Shown here piece after piece: positions 8,309-17,070 of a stretch of DNA of 64,000 nucleotides (positions within the stretch are counted from its first letter, which is position 1; every line of letters starts with the position of its first letter). The notes below the pieces were generated by a model. That model was not told where the DNA came from, did no database searches, and saw only the letters and a list, made by a program, of their open reading frames with translations. Both the position numbers and the translations under genes were made by a program. The DNA lies in contig NZ_QGGR01000037.1 in NCBI RefSeq assembly GCF_003148685.1, positions 1 through 64,000 of the forward strand. The letters run 5' to 3'. This DNA comes from Actinoplanes xinjiangensis (lineage in GTDB: Bacteria > Actinomycetota > Actinomycetes > Mycobacteriales > Micromonosporaceae).

Positions 8309-8790
8309 ACGAGCATGAAGGGTTCGCCGGCCTCGAAGCGGGCCAGGTGGTCCAGGGTCACCGGCACCGAGCCGGACAGGTCCGCGGGCAGCGCGCCGGG
8401 GTCGAAGAAGCCGGCGTCCAGCGTCTCGTCGGTGGTCCGGACCAGTTCACCCGACCACGAGTCGACCCGGACGGCCAGCGACACGTGCTGGTACGTCGCC
8501 CCGAACACATTGGTGTGCAGGTGCTCGCCGGAGTAGAGGGCGAACGGGGTGACACCGTGCGCGGTCAGGCCGGTCTCCTCGTACACCTCCCGGATCGCGC
8601 AGTCACGGACCGTCTGGCCGAGTTCCATGGTGCCGGCCGGCAGCGCCCAGAGGCCGTTGTCGTTGCGCCGGATCAGCAGCACCCGGCCGTCCGGGTCGCG
8701 GACCACCGCCCTCGCCCCCATCGTCAGCAGGACCGGCTCGCTCCCGGTGATCGCCCGGAGCCTTCCCAGGTACGACTCTTCCCACGGCAC
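8305..8790 (-). CDS. Nudix hydrolase
   Basis: 161 residues; Nudix box GTMELGQTVRDCAIREVYEETGL after VLLIRRNDNGLWALPA. The N-terminus (MPWEESYLGRLRAITGSEPVLLTMGARAVV) resembles the lead-in of Nudix proteins acting on nucleotides, and the C-terminus has DLSGSVPVTLDHLARFEAGEPF. First gene of a two-gene unit with the 7901-8308 Nudix gene. Confidence 0.86.
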   Translation of the reverse strand: MPWEESYLGRLRAITGSEPVLLTMGARAVVRDPDGRVLLIRRNDNGLWALPAGTMELGQTVRDCAIREVYEETGLTAHGVTPFALYSGEHLHTNVFGATYQHVSLAVRVDSWSGELVRTTDETLDAGFFDPGALPADLSGSVPVTLDHLARFEAGEPFMLV

Positions 8791-8872
8791 GGCAGAACGC
8801 TATCCCAACGGCGTGGACGCCCGGTGAACGGGACCCGCTCAGAACCGGTCGGCGGCCGCCGACCGGACAGGT

Positions 8873-9358
8873 GTGAGCCGGACGACGATGCCGATGATGC
8901 TGGCCGTGGCCGGTGTGCTGCTGGCCGGCGGCACGGTCCCGCCACGGTTCGGGTGGTCGTCGTCGGTGGTGATCTCCGGTTCGATGAGCCCGGTCGTCGA
9001 GGCGGGTGACGTCGTCGTCACCTCGCCTCTGCCGGAGAACCGGATGCGGGCCGGCCACGTGATCCGGTTCCACGACCCGCGCAGGCCCGGGCGGTACGTG
9101 CTGCACCGCATCGTCGGGGCCACCGGCGACGGCCGGCTGGTCACCAAAGGGGACGCGAACCGGGTGGTCGACGCGGCCCCGGTGCCGAAGGGGACGGTCA
9201 CCGGGGTGTGGCGGCTGCGTGTGCCGTACCTCGGCCTGCCGGTGCTCTGGTGGATCCGCGGCGAGTATCCGATGGTGGCACTGACGGTGCTGGGCCTGCT
9301 CGTAACCCTGGGGTGGTGGTGGTCTAGATCTCGTCGATCAGGTCGGCGACCGAGTTGA
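8873..9358 (+). CDS. SipW/ER-type signal peptidase I-like protein
   Basis: 161 residues. N-terminal membrane segment, then SGSMSPVVEAGDVV with the catalytic serine box, HRIVGATGDGRLVTKGDAN with His where bacterial type I peptidases have Lys, and a C-terminal membrane helix ending in a basic tail. Ser-His pairing defines the SipW/archaeal/ER-type S26B subfamily. GTG at 8873 and ATG at 8888 are both possible starts. SipW-type peptidases often sit beside the exported protein they process; no such gene is adjacent. The 3' end overlaps the convergent HAD gene by 35 bases. Confidence 0.82.
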   Translation: MSRTTMPMMLAVAGVLLAGGTVPPRFGWSSSVVISGSMSPVVEAGDVVVTSPLPENRMRAGHVIRFHDPRRPGRYVLHRIVGATGDGRLVTKGDANRVVDAAPVPKGTVTGVWRLRVPYLGLPVLWWIRGEYPMVALTVLGLLVTLGWWWSRSRRSGRRPS

Positions 9359-10103
9359 TGATGCGGGACGGCCGGTACGGGTACGTCTCGCTCTCCAGCT
9401 TGCTGCTGATGCCGGTCAGCACCAGGATCGTCTCCAGCCCCGCCTCGAGACCGCAGAGGACGTCGGTGTCCATCCGGTCGCCGATCATCGCGGTGCTCTC
9501 GCTGTGCGCGCCGATCGCGTTGAGCGCCGAGCGCATCATCATCGGGTTCGGCTTGCCGACGAAGTACGGCTTCACGCCGGTCGCCTGGGAGATCATCGCG
9601 GCGACCGAACCCGCGGCCGGGAGCAGGCCCTCGTTCGACGGGCCGGTCGCGTCCGGGTTGGTGCAGATGAACCGGGACCCCGCACTGATCAGCCGGATCG
9701 CCTTGGTGATCGCCTCGAAGCTGTAGGTGCGGGTCTCGCCGAGGACCACGTAGTCCGGCTCGAACTCGGTGAGGATGTAGCCGGCCGCGTGCATGGCCGT
9801 GGTCAGTCCCGCCTCGCCGATCACGTAGGCGGTGCCGCCGGGACGCTGGTCGGCGAGGAACTGCGCGGTCGCGAGCGCGGCCGTCCAGATCGAGTTCTCG
9901 TCCACGTCGAAGCCCATCCGGTACAGACGGGCCTGCAGGTCACGCGGCGTGTAGATGGAGTTGTTGGTCAGGATGAGGAACGGCTTGCCGCTCTGCTTCA
10001 TCCGGTTGACGAACTCGGGTGCGCCCGGCACCGGCTCCCCCTCGTGGACGAGGACACCGTCCATGTCGGTGAGCCAGCTCTCGATCGCCTTGCGCTCCTT
10101 CAT
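9324..10103 (-). CDS. HAD-IIA (NagD-like) phosphatase
   Basis: 259 residues from an ATG that shares one base with the hemH stop (TGATG). Motifs: DMDGVLVHEGEPVPGA (HAD motif I), LTNNSIYTP (motif II), GKPNPMMMRSAL (motif III lysine) and IGDRMDTDVLCGLEAG (motif IV), with the large C2A cap of the NagD/p-nitrophenyl phosphatase family. Last gene of the fabG-fabI-hemH unit. Substrate probably a small phosphate ester, not deducible from sequence. Confidence 0.88.
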   Translation of the reverse strand: MKERKAIESWLTDMDGVLVHEGEPVPGAPEFVNRMKQSGKPFLILTNNSIYTPRDLQARLYRMGFDVDENSIWTAALATAQFLADQRPGGTAYVIGEAGLTTAMHAAGYILTEFEPDYVVLGETRTYSFEAITKAIRLISAGSRFICTNPDATGPSNEGLLPAAGSVAAMISQATGVKPYFVGKPNPMMMRSALNAIGAHSESTAMIGDRMDTDVLCGLEAGLETILVLTGISSKLESETYPYRPSRIINSVADLIDEI

Positions 10104-11131
10104 CAGGATGCCTTTCGTCGCGCGGGTGGGGGGCAGCAGTCCGCGGGGCAGACATCCCAGATCGGGAGCGTACCGAGGGACTCCCGCGACCGGTCGGCGG
10201 TCCGCTCCTGTACCAGCCGGCGGATCATCGACACGAAATCCGGGTGGACGCCGGGCGTCACGGCCCGGGCGTATCCGAGACCGAGCCGGTCCGCGGTGTC
10301 CTTCGCCTCGTTGTCGAGGTCCCAGATGACCTCGAGGTGGTCGGAGACGAAACCGATCGGACTGACCACCACGTCGGTCACCCCCTTGGCGGCGAGCGCC
10401 TCCAGGTGATCGTTGATGTCCGGCTCGAGCCACGGCACCTGCGGCGGGCCGGAACGGCTCTGCCAGACCAGGTCATAGGGCAGGTCCGCGGCGGCGGTCG
10501 CGTGGACCAGGCGCGCGGTCTCCTCCAGCTGGGCGTTGTAGCGGCCACCGGTGGGGCCGGCCGTCTCGGCCATGGTCACCGGGATGGAGTGCGCGGTGAA
10601 GACCAGCCTGGTGGTGGCGCGGCGGGCCGGATCCAGCCGGGTCAGTGCCGCGGTCACCGCCTCGGTGTGCGGCCCGACGAAACCGGGATCGTCGTGGAAC
10701 TGCCGCAGCTTGGCGATCCTCGGGGCCCCGGGGCCGACGTGCGCCCGGGCCGCGGCGATGTCCTCCCAATACTGCTTGCAGGAGGAATAGCCGCCGTACG
10801 CGCTGGTGGCGAAGCCGAGTGCATTCTCGACGCCGTCGTCGCGCATCTGCGCCAGGGTGTCGGCGAGCATCGGATGCCAGTTGCGATTGCCCCAGTACGT
10901 GGGCAGGCCGACGCCGTGTTCCGCGAATTCGGTGTCGATCGCGGCGAGCAGATCACGGCACTGCTGGTTGATCGGGGACACCCCGCCGAAGTGCATGTAG
11001 TGCTCAGCCACTTCGGCGAGGCGCTCATCCGGTACACCACGCCCACGGACCACGTTCCGTAGGAACGGCATCACGTCATCAGGTTTCTCGGGGCCGCCGA
11101 AGGAGAGCAGGACGAACGCGTCGTAAACCAC
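10103..11131 (-). CDS. hemH: Ferrochelatase, probably coproporphyrin III ferrochelatase
   Basis: 342 residues. Inserts ferrous iron into the porphyrin ring; in actinobacteria this acts on coproporphyrin III in the coproporphyrin-dependent haem pathway (family knowledge). Visible features: VLLSFGGPEKPDDVMPFLRNV at the N-terminus, FTAHSIPVTM with the metal-handling histidine, WQSRSGPPQVPWLEPDI, and SPIGFVSDHLEVIWDLDNEA. A C-terminal CPADCC and the internal YSSCKQYWED cysteine match the [2Fe-2S] ligands described for actinobacterial ferrochelatases. The gene starts 21 bases after fabI and overlaps the HAD gene by one base, so all belong to one operon, as in mycobacterial mabA-inhA-hemZ. Confidence 0.95.
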   Translation of the reverse strand: MVYDAFVLLSFGGPEKPDDVMPFLRNVVRGRGVPDERLAEVAEHYMHFGGVSPINQQCRDLLAAIDTEFAEHGVGLPTYWGNRNWHPMLADTLAQMRDDGVENALGFATSAYGGYSSCKQYWEDIAAARAHVGPGAPRIAKLRQFHDDPGFVGPHTEAVTAALTRLDPARRATTRLVFTAHSIPVTMAETAGPTGGRYNAQLEETARLVHATAAADLPYDLVWQSRSGPPQVPWLEPDINDHLEALAAKGVTDVVVSPIGFVSDHLEVIWDLDNEAKDTADRLGLGYARAVTPGVHPDFVSMIRRLVQERTADRSRESLGTLPIWDVCPADCCPPPARRKAS

Positions 11132-11151
11132 TCGCCCATCCTGCCACCGTG

Positions 11152-11919
11152 TCAGGCACCGATCGCGTGGTAACCCCCGTCAACGTGTACAACCTCACCA
11201 GTGGTCGCCGGGAACCAGTCCGACAGCAGGGCGCAGATCGCCTTGCCGGCGGCGGCGGTGTCGTACAGATCCCAGCCCAGCGGAGCCCGCTCCGCCCACG
11301 CGTCCTCGAACTGCTCGAAGCCGGGGATCGACTTGGCGGCCATGGTCCGCAGCGGGCCGGCCGCCACCAGGTTGCTGCGGATCCCCTGCTTGCCCAGGTG
11401 CAGGGCGAGGTAGCGGGACGCCGACTCGAAGCCGGCCTTGGCCACGCCCATCCAGTCGTAGACCGGCCACGCCTTGGTCGCGTCGAAGGTCAGGCCGACG
11501 ATGCTGCCGCCCGGCGACATCAACGGCAGGGCGGCCTTGGCCAGCGACTTGTACGAGAAGGTCGACACCTGCAGCGCGGTGGCGACGTCCTCCCACGGCG
11601 CGTCCATGAACCCGCCGCCGAGGCAGGACTGCGGGGCGAAGCCGATCGAGTGGACCACGCCGTCCAGCCCGTCGACGTGCTCGCGGACCTTGTCGGCCAG
11701 CCCGGCGAGGTGCTCCTCGTTGGTCACGTCCAGTTCGATGACCGGCGCCGTCTCCGGCAGCCGCTTGGCGATCCGCTCCACCAGGGACAGGCGGCCGAAA
11801 CCGGTCAGCACGACCGTCGCCCCCTGCTCCTGGGCGATCTTCGCCGCCGAGAAGGCGATCGAGGCGTCGGTGATGACACCCGAGATGAGCAGCCGTTTTC
11901 CGGCCAGCAATCCAGACAC
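11152..11919 (-). CDS. fabI: Enoyl-[acyl-carrier-protein] reductase, NADH
   Basis: 255 residues, InhA/FabI type. Cofactor-binding N-terminus LISGVITDASIAFSAAKIAQEQGA, substrate-region VHSIGFAPQ, and the FabI-type Tyr-x6-Lys (Tyr154, Lys161 in VYDWMGVAKAG), then VAAGPLRTMAAKSIPGF. It reduces trans-2-enoyl-ACP in the last step of fatty-acid elongation. GTG start with a strong AGGAGAG site. Follows fabG by 33 bases; together they are the reductive half of FAS-II. Confidence 0.95.
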   Translation of the reverse strand: MSGLLAGKRLLISGVITDASIAFSAAKIAQEQGATVVLTGFGRLSLVERIAKRLPETAPVIELDVTNEEHLAGLADKVREHVDGLDGVVHSIGFAPQSCLGGGFMDAPWEDVATALQVSTFSYKSLAKAALPLMSPGGSIVGLTFDATKAWPVYDWMGVAKAGFESASRYLALHLGKQGIRSNLVAAGPLRTMAAKSIPGFEQFEDAWAERAPLGWDLYDTAAAGKAICALLSDWFPATTGEVVHVDGGYHAIGA

Positions 11920-11952
11920 GTTGTTTCTCTCCTGAAAAAGTTTCCCGGGACT

Positions 11953-12693
<741 letters not shown>

Positions 12694-12790
12694 TCACAGG
12701 GGCCCTGAAGAGCGAGACTATCGGCCCGGCGTACCACCCCGGAGGGACGGGCCCGCCGACTTACCCCCCGTTCAGTGCGGGGCCGATTTT

Positions 12791-12807
12791 CTTAAGTCGC
12801 GATTAAG
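12791..12807 (+). promoter_or_regulatory. AT-richer dyad upstream of a short leader
   Basis: CTTAAGTCGCGATTAAG is a near-perfect palindrome (arms CTTAA/TTAAG, centre TCGCGA) in an otherwise GC-rich gap. It lies about 40 bases upstream of a strong Shine-Dalgarno hairpin and could be an operator or promoter element; function not shown. Confidence 0.4.
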
Positions 12808-12846
12808 GAGTACGCTCCCAACCGGTTCCCGAGCCCGACGACGTAC

Positions 12847-12879
12847 GGAGGTGATCGCTGTGCGAGATAGCGATCCTCC
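12847..12879 (+). promoter_or_regulatory. Hairpin that hides a perfect ribosome binding site
   Basis: GGAGGTGATCGCT at 12847-12859 can pair with AGCGATCCTCC at 12869-12879 (7 + 4 base pairs with a two-base bulge), leaving a nine-base loop that contains the GTG start of a 17-codon frame. Pairing would cover the Shine-Dalgarno sequence, so translation may be gated by RNA folding. Confidence 0.5.
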
Positions 12880-12913
12880 CAGTCGTGGCCGGGACGCTTG
12901 TCAGCGTTTCTGA
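12860..12913 (+). CDS. Putative 17-residue leader peptide
   Basis: GTG start inside the hairpin loop, spaced correctly from a GGAGGTGAT ribosome site, encoding VRDSDPPSRGRDACQRF and ending at TGA. It is too short to judge by coding statistics; the exceptionally strong ribosome site is the main support. About 130 bases downstream lies a possible 28-residue membrane peptide. It could be a regulatory leader or chance. Confidence 0.3.
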   Translation: MRDSDPPSRGRDACQRF

Positions 12914-13041
12914 CCGCTGACCAGACGACTCCCATTCGCACGCCCACCGGCTTCGTGCCGGCTCTTTCCGCGTGCGGTGGTTTCCGGCCGCGAGTGACCA
13001 CAGCGCCCTTTGCTCAGTCGCCAGCGGAAGACGGTTCAACC

Positions 13042-13128
13042 ATGCGTAACTTCGTCGCGCCCCTCGGTTTCACCCTGCTCTCGGCGTGGGTCGTCGTGCT
13101 CTTCGTGCTCGCCCACAACACGCCCTGA
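13042..13128 (+). CDS. Putative 28-residue single-helix membrane peptide
   Basis: ATG-started frame encoding MRNFVAPLGFTLLSAWVVVL followed by FVLAHNTP, a clean single transmembrane helix with a positive residue at the N-terminus. A GGAAG lies about 12 bases before the ATG. It ends just before the convergent VWA gene. Small membrane proteins like this are often missed, but no family can be named. Confidence 0.4.
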   Translation: MRNFVAPLGFTLLSAWVVVLFVLAHNTP

Positions 13129-13135
13129 CCAGCGA

Positions 13136-14086
13136 TCAAGGCAGCCTCGATGTCCAGAGCAGACTCATCGCGGCTCCCGCCAGCCCCAGCAGCAGGCCGA
13201 CCGCCGCATACCACTGCGTCACCTCGCGTGGCTCGGTGCGGTGCCCGATCGAGCTGCCCATGTCCTCGTAGACCTGCTTCAGCTCGCTGACCGACGCCGC
13301 CTCGTAGAAGTAGCCCTTCGTCGACTCGGCCAGGTCCTGCAGCGACAGCCGGTCCACCGGCACCCGCTGCACCGAGCCGCGGATGTCGACCACCCCGGTG
13401 TCGGTCCCGAACGCGATCGTCGACACCGGCACGTTGGCCTGCGCCGCCGCGGTCGCCGCGTCCTCGACCGAACGTCCCGACGTGCGGTAACCGTCGGAGA
13501 GCAGCACGATCCGGGCCGGCGGGGCACCGTCCGCGCCGTCCGACGGCACCATCCGGATCGCGTCCAGCGAGGTGAACACCGCCTCACCGGTCGCGGTCGC
13601 CTCGGCCAGCGTCAGACCGTCGATCGCGGAGATCACCGCGGACCGGTCCTTGGTCGGCGCGACGAGCACGTTCGCCGCCTTCGCGAACGAGACCAGCCCC
13701 AGGTTGTAGGTGGGCGGCAGCTCGCTCACGAACGCCTTCGCCGCCTCCTGCGCCGCCTCGATCCGGCTCGGCTCCACGTCCTCCGCCTGCATCGACAGCG
13801 ACACGTCGATGGCGAGCATCACGGTCGCCCGTTCCAGCGGCTCCTCGGTGTCGACCGACGGGCGGGCGGTCGCCGTCGCCAGCGCGCCCAGCATCAGCAG
13901 GAACGCGGCCGCCGACACGTGCCGCCGCCAGCCCAGGCCCTTCGGCGCCAGGGTGCGCAGCAGGTCGACGTTCGTGAACCGCATCGCGTACTGCCGCTTA
14001 CGGAACTGCCGCCAGACATACGCCCCGGCCATCGCCAGGACCGGTAGCAGGGTCAGCAGCCACCACGGCTCCAGGAAACGGATCAT
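13136..14086 (-). CDS. BatA-like VWA-domain membrane protein
   Basis: 316 residues. Two N-terminal helices (about residues 8-25 and 58-74), a von Willebrand A domain starting at AIDVSLSM with the metal-binding DxSxS at residues 94-98, and a C-terminal helix (YAAVGLLLGLAGAAMSLLW). Its ATG overlaps the stop of the DUF58 gene (ATGA). The MoxR-DUF58-VWA trio is a conserved module in which the AAA+ ATPase is thought to act on VWA partners in envelope stress or metal-insertion processes; the client is unknown. Confidence 0.9.
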   Translation of the reverse strand: MIRFLEPWWLLTLLPVLAMAGAYVWRQFRKRQYAMRFTNVDLLRTLAPKGLGWRRHVSAAAFLLMLGALATATARPSVDTEEPLERATVMLAIDVSLSMQAEDVEPSRIEAAQEAAKAFVSELPPTYNLGLVSFAKAANVLVAPTKDRSAVISAIDGLTLAEATATGEAVFTSLDAIRMVPSDGADGAPPARIVLLSDGYRTSGRSVEDAATAAAQANVPVSTIAFGTDTGVVDIRGSVQRVPVDRLSLQDLAESTKGYFYEAASVSELKQVYEDMGSSIGHRTEPREVTQWYAAVGLLLGLAGAAMSLLWTSRLP

Positions 14087-15096
14087 CGTGTGGTCCCTCG
14101 GGTACGGGCGTGGCGCGAAGCGGCCACGAAGCGGACCATGTCGAGCAGCCAGTCGGTGTCGGTGCGCAGCCGCAGGTGGCTGGCGCCGGCCGCACGCAGC
14201 GCGCGGGCGATCCCGGCGCGCTGCTCCCCGGCGGCCTCGGCGTACCGGTGGCGCAGTTTCGCGTCCGACGTCTGCACCTCGTGCAGCTCGCCGGACTCCG
14301 GGTCGGCCAGGGTCAGCACCCCGACGTCCGGAAGCTCCAGCTCACGTGGGTCGACCACCTCGATGGCCAGCACGTCGTGGCGGACCCCCAGCTTCCGCAC
14401 CGGCCGGGCCCAGCCGTCCAGCGGCGCCAGGAAGTCGGAGATCACCACGGCCACACCGCGCCTGCGGGGTGGCCGGTTCAGCATGTCGATCAGCTCGCCG
14501 AGGTCGGCCCGGCCCGGCCGGATCGTCGTCCCGGCGATTGCCCGCAGCAGGCCCTGCGCCTCCTTGCGGCCGGGCCGCGCCGGCAGGCGCAGCACCGGGG
14601 CCGAGGGCGCCGGCTCGGGGTTCGCGGCCGCCTTCCGGCGCCACCAGCTCCCGCCGGGCCCCTTCGCCGGTACGCCGGACCCGGTGCCCACCACGGCGCC
14701 GATCCGGTTGCCGCCCCGGACGGTGAGATGTGCCATGGCCGTGGCCGCCGCGAGCACCAGGTCCCGTTTCAGCCATTTGGCGGTGCCGAAGTCCAGACTC
14801 GCCGACAGGTCCACCGCCAGCCACGTCTCCAGCTCCCGGTCGGCGACCGTCCGGCGCACGTGCGGCATCGTGGTGCGGGCCGTCACCGGCCAGTCCATCC
14901 GGCGCACGTCGTCGCCCGGCCGGTACTCCCGGGACTCGCCGGCCTCGGTGCCGGGCCCCGGCAGCAGGCCCGCGTAGTCGCCTTGGAGCAGGCCGTCCAG
15001 CTTGCGCGTGACGAGCAGCTGCAACCGGCCGAGGACGGCCTCGGCGCGGGCCGCCTCCTCCGGGGCGACGGGTATCGCGGCGCCCGGCGGCGTCAT
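14083..15096 (-). CDS. DUF58 domain protein
   Basis: 337 residues. Core DUF58 signature EYRPGDDVRRMDWPVTARTTMPHVRRTVADRELETWLAVD, then a VWA-like domain with DLSASLDFG and VVISDFLAPLDGW. Middle gene of moxR-DUF58-VWA, 16 bases after moxR and overlapping the VWA gene by four bases. Likely cytoplasmic partner of the MoxR ATPase. Confidence 0.9.
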   Translation of the reverse strand: MTPPGAAIPVAPEEAARAEAVLGRLQLLVTRKLDGLLQGDYAGLLPGPGTEAGESREYRPGDDVRRMDWPVTARTTMPHVRRTVADRELETWLAVDLSASLDFGTAKWLKRDLVLAAATAMAHLTVRGGNRIGAVVGTGSGVPAKGPGGSWWRRKAAANPEPAPSAPVLRLPARPGRKEAQGLLRAIAGTTIRPGRADLGELIDMLNRPPRRRGVAVVISDFLAPLDGWARPVRKLGVRHDVLAIEVVDPRELELPDVGVLTLADPESGELHEVQTSDAKLRHRYAEAAGEQRAGIARALRAAGASHLRLRTDTDWLLDMVRFVAASRHARTRGTTR

Positions 15097-15112
15097 GAGC
15101 GGCTCGGCGGGG

Positions 15113-16474
15113 TCATGACCGGCTCGGCCAGTTGCCGTTGCCGCCCGGCTGCGGCGGCCGGCTGTCGAAGGTCGCGGCCGGCACGCCGCTGGTGGGCTGC
15201 ACCCCGGACGGGCCGCCGGGGCCCGCGGCTCCGGCAGGTCCGCCCATTCCCGCGGGGCCGCCGACGCCGGCCGGGCCCGCGACGAACTGCGTGGTGGATG
15301 GCTGGCCGGAGGCGACCGGGGTCAGCGGGCCGGGAAGCGCCGGCACCGGCTGGCCCGGCTGGCCGAACATCGGCTGACCCGGCTGGCCCGGCTGACCGGG
15401 CTGACCGAACGTGGCGGGCGGGGCGCCCTGGCCGTTCGGCGAGCCCTGACGCGACGACACCTGCGGCGGCGGGACCATCTGCATGATGCGGGCCACGATG
15501 TGGTCGGCCGGGATGTCGTCGGCCAGCGCGTCGTAGCTGAGGACGAGGCGGTGCCGCAGGATGTCCGGCGCGATGTCCTGCACGTCCTGCGGCAGCGCGT
15601 AGTCACGGCCGCGCAGCAGGGCCAGGGCACGGGTCGCCCGGACGATGCCGAGCGAGGCGCGGGGACTCGCGCCGTACTGGATGAGCTGGGCCACGTCGGG
15701 CATGCCGTGCTGCGCCGGGGCACGGGTGGCCAGCACCAGCCGGACCGTGTAGTCGACCAGCGCGTTGTGGACGAACACCTGGTCGGCCCGGCGCTGGAGG
15801 GCCAGCAGGTCGGCCGGGGTGAAGATCTGCTTCGGCTCGGGGGCGCTCACCCCCATCCGGTAGACGATCTCCCGCTCCTCGGCGTCGGTCGGATAGCCGA
15901 CCAGGATCTTCATCAGGAACCGGTCACGCTGGGCCTCGGGCAGCGGGTAGACACCCTCCTGCTCGATCGGGTTCTGGGTGGCCATCACCAGGAACGGGTC
16001 GGGCACGTCGTAGCTCTTGCCGCCGATCGACACCTGGTGCTCGGCCATCACCTCCAGCAGCGCCGACTGCACCTTCGCCGGGGCACGGTTGATCTCGTCG
16101 GCCAGCAGGAAGTTGACGAACACCGGGCCCAGCTCGACGTCGAACTGCTCGCTCGACTGCCGGTAGATCCGGGTGCCGACGATGTCCGAGGGCACCAGGT
16201 CCGGCGTGAACTGCACCCGGGAGAACGTGCCGCCGACCACCTTGGCCAGGGTCTCCACCGCGAGCGTCTTCGCCACGCCGGGCACGCCCTCCAGCAGGCA
16301 GTGCCCGCGGGCCAGCAGCGCCACGAACATCCGCTCGACCATCCGGTCCTGGCCCACGATGACCCGCTTGACCTCGAACATGGCCCGCTCGAGCTGCGAC
16401 GCGTCCTGCGCGGGCGGCACCGGCACGCCGGCGTCGGCGCTGGTCTCGGTATCGGGCGTGCTCGGCTGCGCCAC
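15113..16474 (-). CDS. MoxR-family AAA+ ATPase with a Gly/Pro/Gln-rich tail
   Basis: 453 residues, GTG start behind a GGAGG. Walker A GVPGVAKTL (about residues 60-68), Walker B LLADEINRAPAKVQSALLEVM, sensor region ATQNPIEQEGVYPLPEAQRDRF and the C-terminal lid ending near DHIVARIMQMV. The last ~115 residues are a low-complexity tail with repeated GQP triplets (GQPGQPGQPGQPMFGQP) and Gly/Ala/Pro blocks, absent from typical 330-residue MoxR proteins and probably disordered. First gene of the module. Confidence 0.92.
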   Translation of the reverse strand: MAQPSTPDTETSADAGVPVPPAQDASQLERAMFEVKRVIVGQDRMVERMFVALLARGHCLLEGVPGVAKTLAVETLAKVVGGTFSRVQFTPDLVPSDIVGTRIYRQSSEQFDVELGPVFVNFLLADEINRAPAKVQSALLEVMAEHQVSIGGKSYDVPDPFLVMATQNPIEQEGVYPLPEAQRDRFLMKILVGYPTDAEEREIVYRMGVSAPEPKQIFTPADLLALQRRADQVFVHNALVDYTVRLVLATRAPAQHGMPDVAQLIQYGASPRASLGIVRATRALALLRGRDYALPQDVQDIAPDILRHRLVLSYDALADDIPADHIVARIMQMVPPPQVSSRQGSPNGQGAPPATFGQPGQPGQPGQPMFGQPGQPVPALPGPLTPVASGQPSTTQFVAGPAGVGGPAGMGGPAGAAGPGGPSGVQPTSGVPAATFDSRPPQPGGNGNWPSRS

Positions 16475-16818
16475 CGGTCCTCCACAACGGTCGAGATGCG
16501 CCGGCTATTCGACGGCGACGGTCAAGACTTACACGACAGACAACAGCACACGACTGAGAGGTTCCTAAGAACATCACGTCCGTACGCACGGCAGCATAGG
16601 GACCCGTGTCGTCATCATCGTCGGATCGCGGATGTCTTCGCAGCCCAGACCACCATGGGCCGAAGGTGTGGATCTTTCTGCGCGATCCGCCGGATCGGGC
16701 ACCGTCACCGGGTACTCACGCGACCTCGGCAAGCGTGTAGCATTTGCATCGTCGCCGGGCGGCTTCCCCCGTGGCCGCCCGGCGCTCAAACTTCTCCTCC
16801 CGGCCGTAGGGTTACGGC
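16475..16818. other. Intergenic region between divergent moxR and the 16819 gene
   Basis: 344 bases without a convincing gene. It should hold the moxR-operon promoter (minus) and the promoter of the 16819 gene (plus). The one distinct structure is a perfect 10-base-pair stem, GCCGGGCGGC at 16754-16763 pairing with GCCGCCCGGC at 16774-16783, followed by CTCAAAC rather than a T-run, so a 5' UTR hairpin is as likely as a terminator. Confidence 0.6.
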
Positions 16819-17061
16819 ATGGTCGAGGGCCCCGCTGAGAATTCCGCGCAGATCGCTCCGCAATGCTCTGCCAAGGGCTGCCGGGCGGGCGCCGAGTGGC
16901 AGCTCCTCTGGAACAATCCGAAGATCCACACGCCGGAGCGGCGGAAAACGTGGCTGGCCTGCGGTGATCACCGCACCACCCTCGGTTCGTTCCTCGACGC
17001 GCGCGGATTCCTGCGTGAGGTGACTCCCTTCGCCTCGTCGGACGGTGCGATCGTCTCCTAG
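16819..17061 (+). CDS. Small conserved actinobacterial protein, likely metal-binding
   Basis: 80 residues. Two cysteines close together (CSAKGC), a conserved aromatic block EWQLLWNNPKIHTPERRKTW, then LACGDHRTTLGSFLDARGFLREV. The Cys-x4-Cys and Cys-x2-His pattern suggests a small zinc site. Similar proteins are widespread in actinobacteria without known function. It ends nine bases before the PH-domain gene and may be co-transcribed with it. Confidence 0.75.
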   Translation: MVEGPAENSAQIAPQCSAKGCRAGAEWQLLWNNPKIHTPERRKTWLACGDHRTTLGSFLDARGFLREVTPFASSDGAIVS

Positions 17062-17070
17062 GCTCTAGTT

